NCBI GenBank assembly: GCA_023254555.1
Contig: JALRLI010000056.1
Span: 1 to 6,506 of the forward strand
Source of the DNA: Microbacteriaceae bacterium
GTDB lineage: Bacteria > Actinomycetota > Actinomycetes > Actinomycetales > Microbacteriaceae
Length of the DNA stretch: 6,506 nt
Direction of reading: 5' to 3'
Shown: piece by piece, positions 1 to 6,018 of the stretch
Position numbering within the stretch: the first letter of the stretch is position 1
Layout: each line of letters starts with the position of its first letter
Translations under genes and position numbers: made by a program
The notes under the pieces: model-generated
The model's input: the letters and a program-made list of their open reading frames with translations, nothing else
Told to the model about the DNA's origin: nothing
Databases searched by the model: none

Positions 1-1
1 A

Positions 2-1006
2 GTCGTTGAAGAAGACCTGCCAGTCGGAGCCATAGTTCTCTCAGCAGCCGACGATGACGATGAGATCCCGGTTGCCTCAATTGCCATTCCAGGTGCTACT
101 GCTGATCCCGTCAAGGACTATCTGAAGCAAATTGGAAAAGTGGCGCTTCTGAACGCGGCCGAAGAGGTCGAGCTTGCAATGCGCATTGAAGCAGGCCTAT
201 TTGCTGAAGAGAAGCTTGCCAACGAGGGTAAGAAAATGGCCAAACAGCTCCAGCGCGAGCTGCAATGGGTTGCGAAAGATGGCCAGCGCGCGAAAGCTCA
301 CTTGTTGGGGGCCAATCTGCGCCTCGTCGTGTCGCTCGCGAAACGTTACACGGGTCGTGGAATGCAATTCTTGGACTTGATTCAGGAAGGAAACCTTGGT
401 CTCATTCGTGCAGTTGAGAAGTTCGACTACACAAAAGGGTTCAAGTTCTCCACCTACGCAACGTGGTGGATCCGTCAGGCAATCACCCGAGCAATGGCTG
501 ATCAAGCGCGCACCATTCGTATTCCTGTGCACATGGTTGAGGTCATCAACAAGCTTGCGCGCGTTCAACGACAAATGCTTCAAGATCTCGGGCGCGAACC
601 CACTCCTGAAGAACTCAGTCACGAACTCGACATGACTCCTGAGAAAGTTGTTGAGGTTCAGAAGTACGGTCGCGAACCTATTTCGCTGCACACGCCGCTC
701 GGTGAAGACGGCGATAGCGAGTTCGGAGATCTCATCGAAGACACTGAAGCCGTGGTTCCTGCTGATGCAGTAGGGTTCACCATGCTTCAGCATCAGCTTG
801 AGCAGCTCTTAGATTCGCTGTCAGAACGTGAAGCCGGTGTCATTAGAATGCGCTTTGGTCTTGGTGACGGGATGCCAAAAACGCTTGATCAGATCGGTGA
901 CACCTTCGGCGTTACCAGAGAGCGCATTCGCCAAATTGAATCGAAGACGATGGCAAAACTGCGTCATCCGTCAAGATCTCAGTCGCTTCGCGACTATCTC
1001 GAATAG
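2..1006 (+). CDS. sigA: Principal (housekeeping) RNA polymerase sigma factor, 5'-partial
   Basis: Group 1 sigma-70 factor: binds core RNA polymerase and recognises and melts -10/-35 promoters. The frame is open to the left edge, giving 334 visible residues; the true start lies outside the window. The GTG at 140 is not the start, because region 1.2 already begins upstream of it (DPVKDYLKQIGKV, from nt 104). In visible numbering: region 1.2 about 35-70; region 2 about 100-170, with the core-binding FLDLIQEGNLGLIRAVEKFD and the melting/-10 helix YATWWIRQAITRAMADQ; region 3 about 178-250, with the 3.2 finger DGDSEFGDLIED; region 4 about 262-325, with helix-turn-helix TLDQIGDTFGVTRERIRQIE; and the typical C-terminus SRSQSLRDYLE. 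The Asp-rich segment before region 1.2 (DDDDE) fits the acidic N-terminal extension of actinobacterial SigA/HrdB. It converges on the small Cys/His gene. Identity as the primary rather than an alternative sigma is well supported; sigA, hrdB and rpoD are synonyms here. Confidence 0.96.
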   Translation, partial: VVEEDLPVGAIVLSAADDDDEIPVASIAIPGATADPVKDYLKQIGKVALLNAAEEVELAMRIEAGLFAEEKLANEGKKMAKQLQRELQWVAKDGQRAKAHLLGANLRLVVSLAKRYTGRGMQFLDLIQEGNLGLIRAVEKFDYTKGFKFSTYATWWIRQAITRAMADQARTIRIPVHMVEVINKLARVQRQMLQDLGREPTPEELSHELDMTPEKVVEVQKYGREPISLHTPLGEDGDSEFGDLIEDTEAVVPADAVGFTMLQHQLEQLLDSLSEREAGVIRMRFGLGDGMPKTLDQIGDTFGVTRERIRQIESKTMAKLRHPSRSQSLRDYLE

Positions 1007-1012
1007 AGAATT

Positions 1013-1052
1013 TGGTGAGTCACCAGATGACGAGCTCGTGACAACTGTCACG
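1013..1052. terminator. Candidate bidirectional terminator: cluster of inverted repeats between convergent genes
   Basis: The 57-base gap between the sigA stop and the stop of the opposing small gene holds three inverted repeats: TGGTGA-G-TCACCA (1013-1025), ACGAGCTCGT (1030-1039) and CGTGACA-AC-TGTCACG (1037-1052). The last can form a 6-bp GC-rich stem with an AACT loop. The first can form a stem of about 8 bp (one G-U pair) with an AGT loop. No T-run follows on either strand, so a canonical intrinsic terminator is not shown. Actinobacterial terminators often lack a strong T-tract, and the position is right for ending both transcripts. Alternatively these are protein-binding palindromes. Confidence 0.4.
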
Positions 1053-1063
1053 CACTCGGGTAG

Positions 1064-1285
1064 CTAGGCGTCCAAACGATGCGACTCGTCGTGCCACTGT
1101 TTCAGAACCGGCTCGAGCTGCGCATGATGCTTCTTCGCGTGGTGAGCACAGAATAGAAGCTCCCCGTGCTGTGTTACTGCACGCACATAAGCTTGCGAAC
1201 CGCAGCTGTCGCAACGATCGAACGCGGTGAGCTGCAGTTCGTCGTCCTGATGCGTCTCAGTAACTTCATTTGCGAGCGTTTCCAT
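1064..1285 (-). CDS. Small zinc-ribbon-like protein, DUF7455-type, function unknown
   Basis: A 73-residue protein of unknown function. The core reads LTAFDRCDSCGSQAYVRA then GELLFCAHHAKKH, which I recognise as the short actinobacterial family now called DUF7455. Candidate metal ligands are C25, C28, C46 and H49 (C-x2-C, 17 residues, C-x2-H), suggesting one structural zinc. The N-terminus is acidic and polar. There is no signal peptide or membrane segment, so it should be cytoplasmic. The ATG at 1285-1283 is well supported by a strong Shine-Dalgarno sequence, AGGGAGG, five bases upstream. It lies opposite and between sigA (convergent) and parE (divergent). I recall a comparable small gene beside hrdB and parE in other actinobacteria, but that is memory and not checked. 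Its location gives no direct proof of a role in transcription or DNA topology. Confidence is high that it is a real gene and low for any function. Confidence 0.9.
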   Translation of the reverse strand: METLANEVTETHQDDELQLTAFDRCDSCGSQAYVRAVTQHGELLFCAHHAKKHHAQLEPVLKQWHDESHRLDA

Positions 1286-1290
1286 CTCAA

Positions 1291-1297
1291 CCTCCCT
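1291..1297 (-). promoter_or_regulatory. Shine-Dalgarno of the small Cys/His protein
   Basis: On the minus strand AGGGAGG lies five bases before the ATG at 1285. It is the strongest ribosome binding site in the window and fixes the start of this small gene. Confidence 0.85.
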
Positions 1298-1300
1298 TGC

Positions 1301-1325
1301 GATAGTGCTATCAAACCACGCGTGG
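1301..1325. promoter_or_regulatory. Two adjacent palindromes in the divergent spacer, possible operator
   Basis: GATAG-TG-CTATC (1301-1312) and the perfect 10-bp palindrome CCACGCGTGG (1316-1325) lie side by side just upstream of the leftward small gene. On the minus strand a TTGTCA (1332-1327) could be a -35 element, which would put the palindromes over the promoter. No good TANNNT -10 is visible at standard spacing, so the promoter itself is unproven. The spacing and symmetry suggest a protein binding site, but short palindromes also occur by chance. Confidence 0.3.
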
Positions 1326-1398
1326 CTGACAAAACATGCCGAATACGGCGAGTTTCGCTGAACGCGTATCTGCCGCGCCGGACGCCTGCGTGCCGCAA

Positions 1399-1426
1399 TT
1401 GGATTTGCTATCGACTCGAATATTGT
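1399..1426 (+). promoter_or_regulatory. Candidate promoter of parE
   Basis: TTGGAT (1399-1404), a 16-base spacer and TATTGT (1421-1426, matching TANNNT) resemble a weak -35 and a fair -10. Transcription would begin near 1433, giving a leader of only about 8 bases to the ATG at 1441 or about 23 bases to the TTG at 1456. Inferred from pattern only. Confidence 0.35.
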
Positions 1427-1440
1427 GGTTTAAGCGCGAA

Positions 1441-3536
1441 ATGACAAGGACAGCATTGGCAGATAATACTTACTCCGCAAGACATCTCACGATGCTCGAA
1501 GGTTTGGAGGCGGTTCGCAAACGTCCTGGTATGTACATCGGCTCCACCGATTCCCGCGGGCTGATGCACTGCATGTGGGAAATCATCGACAACTCGGTCG
1601 ATGAAAGCCTCGCAGGTTTCGGCAAACGGATTTCTGTTGAGCTGCATGAGGACGGAAGCGTCAGTGTCGCTGATAACGGGCGAGGTGTTCCGGTTGATAA
1701 AGAGCCAAAGACCGGCCTCACCGGAGTGGAGCTCGTCTTCACTAAATTGCACGCAGGCGGAAAATTCGGGAGTGGTTCTTACGGGTCAGCGGGCGGGCTT
1801 CACGGTGTTGGCGCATCCGTTGTCAATGCGCTCTCTGCGCGGCTAGACGTTGAAGTTGACCGCGATGGCAAGACTTGGGCGATGTCTTTCAGGCACGGTG
1901 AGCCAGGTGTATTCGACGATGCAGGTGATCCCAGTCCGAACAGCCCCTTCCGAGCGTTTGAGGATGCGAGCGAATTGCGCGTCGTAGGTAAGACGAAACT
2001 TGGAGTCACCGGTACGCGGGTTCGGTATTGGGCAGATCCCGAAATCTTTTTGAAGAACGCAAAGATTGAAATGGATGCACTACTCGATCGTGCTCGGCAG
2101 ACGGCGTTCCTCGTTTCTGGCCTTGAGCTCATCGTGAAAGATGATTCAAGCCCTGAGAAATCCGCACACAGTTTCAAGTACGAGGGCGGCATTACCGAAT
2201 TCGTGGATTACTTAGCAAAAGACGAGGCTGTGACTGACACTTGGCGACTCCATGACAGTGCGAGCTTCACAGAAACAGTGCCCGTTATGAACAGCTCCGG
2301 AGAGATGGTGCTGTCTGATGTAGAGCGTGTTTGCGAAGTGGATATCGCACTTAGATGGGGCACCGGCTATGACACAACGGTGAAAAGCTTCGTCAATATA
2401 ATCGCTACACCTAAGGGTGGAACCCACCTCAGCGGTCTAGAAGCGGGACTTACAAAATTCTTCAAGCAGCAAGTCGAGAGTAACTCCCGGAAGCTGAAAG
2501 TCGGAAACGACAAACTTGAGAAAGACGATATTCTCACTGGCCTCACCGCCGTGATTCTCGTGCGACTCCCTGAGCCGCAGTTCGAGGGGCAGACCAAAGA
2601 AACTCTTGGCACTGCCGCAGTGCGTTCGATTGTCAACAAGGTTGTGACCGCGAAGCTTCAGCCAATTTTTGCCTCGACCAAGCGAGCTGAGAAGGTTCAG
2701 TGTCAGGCTGTACTCGAGAAAATTGTCTCTGAAATGAAGTCACGGGTGTCGCTCAGAGCGCAACGCGACACACAGCGACGCAAAACGAGCCTGGAGACAT
2801 CCTCCCTGCCAGCGAAGCTGATTGACTGTCGAAGTAAAGATGTGCCGAACACCGAGCTCTTCATCGTGGAGGGAGACTCAGCGTTAGGTACCGCGCGTCC
2901 AGCACGTGACAGCGAGTTTCAAGCTCTGTTGCCGATCCGGGGCAAGATTCTGAACGTGCAGAAAGCTTCGACGGCTGACATGCTCAGTAACTCTGAATGC
3001 TCGGCGATCATCAAAGTGTTGGGGGCTGGTTCTGGTCGTGAATTCGACCTAGAGAGCGCCCGTTACGGAAAAGTGATTATCATGAGCGACGCGGATGTCG
3101 ACGGCGCCCACATTCGTACGCTGTTGCTCACGCTCTTCTTTAAATACATGCGTCCACTCATTGAGGCCGGCCGAGTTTTTGCCGCGGTTCCTCCACTGCA
3201 CCGTGTGATTGTTCGCAATCATGGGAAAAAACCCAATGAGGTGATCTACACGTACAGTGAAAACGAGCTCCATGCTCTGATTGCTGACCTTGAGAAAAAG
3301 GAAAGCAGATTCAGCAGCCGATTCAGAGATATAAGGGTCTTGGCGAGATGGACGCGGATCAGCTCGCGGAAACCACTATGGACCGAGAGCATAGGATGCT
3401 GCGTCGGGTGAAGCTCTCTGATGCGGAGGAGGCTGCCACGGTCTTCAACCTTCTCATGGGCAACGACGTGGCGCCACGCAAAGACTTTATCGTGGAGAAC
3501 GCAGACGATCTTGACCGCGAGAGAATCGATGCCTAA
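1441..3536 (+). CDS. parE: DNA topoisomerase IV subunit B (ParE), interrupted by a one-base frame disruption
   Basis: ATPase/TOPRIM subunit of topoisomerase IV; with ParC it decatenates daughter chromosomes. Numbering from 1441: GHKL ATPase with E47 (EIIDNS), D78 (DNGRG) and the lid GGLHGVGASVVNALS near 119-133; transducer QTK loop 384-386; TOPRIM E477 (EGDS) and D550/D552/D554 (DADVD); C-terminal RYKGLGEMDADQLAETTMD. The sequence is much closer to actinobacterial ParE than to GyrB (SALGTARPARDSEFQALLP, NDVAPRKDF). The frame is intact to about nt 3300, then must shift by -1; unshifted, it adds 36 foreign residues and stops at 3411. The correct C-terminus lies in frame 3 through TAA 3534-3536. 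Restoring one A gives about 698 residues, normal for the family. Start: the frame is open from ATG 1336, but homology begins near YSARHL, so 1441 is used. TTG 1456, with AAGGA five bases upstream, is a serious alternative. The gene is divergent from the small Cys/His gene and convergent with parC. Confidence 0.93.
1446..1458 (+). promoter_or_regulatory. Shine-Dalgarno plus in-frame TTG, alternative parE start
   Basis: AAGGA at 1446-1450 is followed after five bases by TTG at 1456-1458, in the parE frame. The ATG at 1441 has no recognisable ribosome binding site upstream. A protein starting here would begin M-ADNTYSARHL, five residues before the conserved YSARHL. Confidence 0.4.
3292..3302 (+). 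other. Frame disruption site in parE (A5 run, -1 shift needed)
   Basis: The bases read GAG AAA AAG GA in the upstream frame. The upstream frame encodes good ParE up to ADLEKK, and frame 3 encodes good ParE from GKQIQQPIQRYKGLGEM. A sixth A in the run 3295-3299 would join them exactly. Frame 3 has a TGA at 3291-3293, so the switch must occur within 3294-3300. The heptamer here is G AAA AAG, not the classic A AAA AAG slippery site, and I see no clear downstream hairpin or upstream Shine-Dalgarno stimulator. A lost base (sequencing, assembly or mutation) is therefore likelier than programmed frameshifting. Confidence 0.9.
3533..3536. other. Interlocked stop codons of convergent parE and parC
   Basis: The four bases CTAA hold the parE stop TAA (3534-3536, plus strand) and the parC stop TAG (complement of 3533-3535). 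The genes share two bases of stop codon and there is no spacer, so no terminator can lie between them outside coding sequence. Confidence 0.95.
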
Positions 3537-5974
3537 CCGACTTGCGCGCCGATAAAGGCGGGCGGTGACTCAAGTGTGCTGCCTGACCCGTCGCGCTTGG
3601 TAATCTCTGTTGGAAGGTCGCAGAGTTTTCCATCTGCAGTCAGTGCCTGCGGCACATGACTTCCAACCCAGGCACACGAGAGCTCGTCTTCGCCCTTCAA
3701 GAATTTGTGTGCTCTCACTCCGCCGGTAGCTCTTCCCTTGGCGGGGAAATCCCGAAACGCGGAAACTTTACCTGAAGCTATCTCTGTTCCAGGAAGAGCT
3801 GCTGATCCCCGCGCTACAGTCACGACGAGAGATGTATCCGCATCCTTTGGAGGAACATCACCTGCGTAGATGACCTTCGCGTTCTCAGCCAGTTTGATTC
3901 CCGCCATTCCCGCGGCGGAACGGCCCTGAGGGCGAACGCTCGACGCTGCGAAGCGTAACAGCTGAGCGTCGCTGGTGACGATAGCGAGTTCGGAGTCTTC
4001 GGGGGCGACGAACGCAGCAATCAAAGAGTCATCCGATTTCAGCGCAATAATTTCGAAGTGAGCCTTAGAGGGCACGTCATCGAGTCTTAGTCGTTTCACC
4101 ACGCCGTTTTTGGTAACCAGCCCAACAGTGGTGTCTTCTGCGAGTGGTAGAACGTTCAGAACGCGCACAGCACTCTTCGGTAAGCCGAGATAGCCAGTAA
4201 TGGGCACACCGGCAGAGAAGGAGATAGATGCGGAAGGTACCTGCGGCAAATCGGCAGCGGTGAATTTGTGAGCTGTACCGTCGCTGAGAACGGCGATTAG
4301 TTCGCTGTGCGTAGTTGTAGTTATCGAAGACACCATCGCTCCGTGGCGCTTTGCTTTGGGCGACGCGACCGAGACGCCATCATTTGGTTCAGTCCTGAGA
4401 ATAAGCCCACTAACTGAGAGCAGTACCTCACATGGACTATCAGCGACCTGCAACTGCGATTCGCCGGCGGTTCTGTCGAGATGCTGCACTGGGGCGGTGT
4501 CACTGCTCAGAACTGTGCGTCTAGGTGTACCGTGGTCAGCCGAAACCTGACGGAGTTCGGCGGTGAGTATCTCGCGGCGCTTCTCTTCGCTGGCAAGAAT
4601 AGCCTCGAGCGCTGCTATCTCGCTGCGAAGCTGGTCTCGTTCAGCTTCAAGCTCGACTCTGGAAAACTTTGTGAGTCGCCGAAGGCGTAGCTCGAGAATA
4701 TATTCGGCTTGTTGTTCACTGAGATCGAACACCTCGCAGAGACGTGTTCTCGCTGCGTCTGAATCGTCACTGGTGCGAATGAGTTGAATGACTTCGTCAA
4801 TGTCGAGGATTGCGATGAGAAGTCCGTCGACAAGATGTAATCTCTGCGTTCGCTTTGACAGTCTGAACTGACTTCTTCGTGTCACCACGCTAAGCCGGTG
4901 GACGAGGAATACCTCAAGCATTTGCTTGAGGCTTAGCGTCTGTGGTTGCCCATCCACCAGCGCGACGTTATTGATGCTGAACGAGTCTTCAAGAGGAGTG
5001 TATCGATAGAGTTGCTCGAGCACGGCAGCCGGGTTGAAACCGTTTTTGACGCTAATCACCATGCGTAGACCGTTTTTTCGGTCTGACAAGTCGGTAACGT
5101 CACTGATTCCACTGAGCTTCTTGGAGTCGACGCCCTGTTTGATTTTCTCGATTACTCGCTCTGGTCCGATCAAGAAAGGCAACTCAGTCACCACAATTCC
5201 AGACTTTCGCGCTGAAATCTGTTCAATACTAACTTTGGCCCGAGTTTTGAAGGCGCCCTTGCCGGTCTCGTAGGCATCACGAATGCCATCAAGGCCCATG
5301 ATGATTCCGCCGCCGGGGAGGTCTGGCCCTGGCACAAATTTCATTAGCTGATCAATAGTTGCGTCTGGATGCTCGAGGAGATAGACAGCAGCCTCTACTA
5401 CTTCGATGAGATTGTGTGGAGCGAGGTTAGTGGCCATGCCCACCGCAATGCCGCTTGCCCCATTTACCAAGAGGTTTGGAATGGCTGCCGGAAGTACCTC
5501 TGGCTGCATGATTTGACCGTCGTAGTTCGGCACAAAATCGACGACGTCCTCATCGATGCTCTCGTTCATTGCCAGGGAGCTCGCTGCAAGTCGCGCCTCT
5601 GTGTATCGGGCTGCGGCCGGACCGTCATCGAGCGAACCGAAGTTTCCGTGGCCATCGACGAGGGGTAAGCGAAGCGTGAAGTCTTGCGCCAGCCTGACGA
5701 GTGCATCGTAGATACTTGAATCACCGTGTGGGTGCAGTTTGCCCATCACTTCGCCTACGACCCTGGCGGATTTAACGTGTCCTTTGTCTGGACGTAATCC
5801 CATCTCGTTCATCTGAAATAGGATGCGCCGCTGTACTGGCTTCAGTCCGTCACGTGCATCGGGAAGGGCTCGTGAGTAGATGACGGAGTACGCATATTCC
5901 AAAAAAGATGACTGCATCTCATCGGTGATGTCAACATCGTCAATTCGCTCTTTTGGCGTGGTTACTTCAGACAC
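3533..5974 (-). CDS. parC: DNA topoisomerase IV subunit A (ParC)
   Basis: DNA-cleaving subunit of topoisomerase IV, acting with ParE. 813 residues. The winged-helix/tower region carries catalytic R123-Y124 in AAARYTEARL; the Tyr forms the covalent 5'-phosphotyrosyl link to DNA. The quinolone-determining motif HPHGDSSIYD (81-90) has S86 and D90, the unmutated residues equivalent to E. coli GyrA S83 and D87. A coiled-coil arm spans about 365-480 (LELRLRRLTKFSRVELEAERDQL), and a C-terminal beta-pinwheel about 510-813. In the first blade, where GyrA has its QRRGGKG box, the sequence is SPKAKRHGAMV (538-548), so the box is lost, as expected for ParC rather than gyrase. Start GTG 5974-5972: an in-frame TAG at 5995-5993 lies just upstream with no ATG, GTG or TTG between, and homology (VDITDEMQSSFLEYAYS) begins soon after. 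Only a weak Shine-Dalgarno (GAAAG) is seen. Convergent with parE, divergent from the phosphodiesterase. Confidence 0.95.
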   Translation of the reverse strand: MSEVTTPKERIDDVDITDEMQSSFLEYAYSVIYSRALPDARDGLKPVQRRILFQMNEMGLRPDKGHVKSARVVGEVMGKLHPHGDSSIYDALVRLAQDFTLRLPLVDGHGNFGSLDDGPAAARYTEARLAASSLAMNESIDEDVVDFVPNYDGQIMQPEVLPAAIPNLLVNGASGIAVGMATNLAPHNLIEVVEAAVYLLEHPDATIDQLMKFVPGPDLPGGGIIMGLDGIRDAYETGKGAFKTRAKVSIEQISARKSGIVVTELPFLIGPERVIEKIKQGVDSKKLSGISDVTDLSDRKNGLRMVISVKNGFNPAAVLEQLYRYTPLEDSFSINNVALVDGQPQTLSLKQMLEVFLVHRLSVVTRRSQFRLSKRTQRLHLVDGLLIAILDIDEVIQLIRTSDDSDAARTRLCEVFDLSEQQAEYILELRLRRLTKFSRVELEAERDQLRSEIAALEAILASEEKRREILTAELRQVSADHGTPRRTVLSSDTAPVQHLDRTAGESQLQVADSPCEVLLSVSGLILRTEPNDGVSVASPKAKRHGAMVSSITTTTHSELIAVLSDGTAHKFTAADLPQVPSASISFSAGVPITGYLGLPKSAVRVLNVLPLAEDTTVGLVTKNGVVKRLRLDDVPSKAHFEIIALKSDDSLIAAFVAPEDSELAIVTSDAQLLRFAASSVRPQGRSAAGMAGIKLAENAKVIYAGDVPPKDADTSLVVTVARGSAALPGTEIASGKVSAFRDFPAKGRATGGVRAHKFLKGEDELSCAWVGSHVPQALTADGKLCDLPTEITKRDGSGSTLESPPAFIGAQVG

Positions 5975-6005
5975 GTGCGCTTTCGTCGAAATCTAGAGGC
6001 CGATA

Positions 6006-6018
6006 TACGATAGCCCCA
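6006..6018 (+). promoter_or_regulatory. -10 element placed for a leaderless transcript of the phosphodiesterase-like gene
   Basis: TACGAT (6006-6011) fits the actinobacterial -10 pattern TANNNT and ends six bases before the A of the ATG at 6018, so that A would be the +1 base. No Shine-Dalgarno lies at working distance (the nearest AGAGG, 5995-5999, is 18 bases away). No clear -35 is seen. Leaderless mRNAs are common in actinobacteria. Inferred from pattern only. Confidence 0.45.
6007..6012 (-). promoter_or_regulatory. Candidate parC -10 element
   Basis: On the minus strand TATCGT (6012-6007) matches TANNNT and would start transcription near 6000, giving a leader of about 26 bases to the parC GTG. 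It overlaps the opposite-strand TACGAT (6006-6011). No convincing -35 is visible at 16-18 bases. Confidence 0.35.

Noticed and set aside
197..793. 198-codon open frame antisense to sigA
   Set aside because: It lies wholly within the strongly conserved sigma factor, shows no family resemblance and has no ribosome binding site I could identify; a shadow of sigA codon use.
1336..1440. N-terminal extension of ParE from ATG 1336
   Set aside because: The 35 residues have no resemblance to ParE N-termini, there is no ribosome binding site, and the stretch contains the candidate promoter.
1166..1444. 92-codon plus-strand frame whose stop overlaps the parE ATG (ATGA at 1441-1444), suggesting translational coupling
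   Set aside because: Most of it is antisense to the well-supported small Cys/His gene and the protein looks random; the ATGA overlap is probably chance.
3292..3330. dnaX-like programmed -1 frameshift signal
   Set aside because: The heptamer is G AAA AAG rather than A AAA AAG, no downstream stem is visible (only a direct repeat GATTCAG) and no Shine-Dalgarno stimulator lies upstream. Kept only as a minor alternative.
3301..3411. Zero-frame C-terminal tail of ParE, ending in TGA at 3409-3411
   Set aside because: The 36 residues are unrelated to ParE, while the -1 frame encodes the conserved C-terminus; the tail results from the frame break.
5369..5668. 99-codon plus-strand frame antisense to parC
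   Set aside because: It is entirely inside the most conserved part of parC, with no start signal or resemblance to known proteins.
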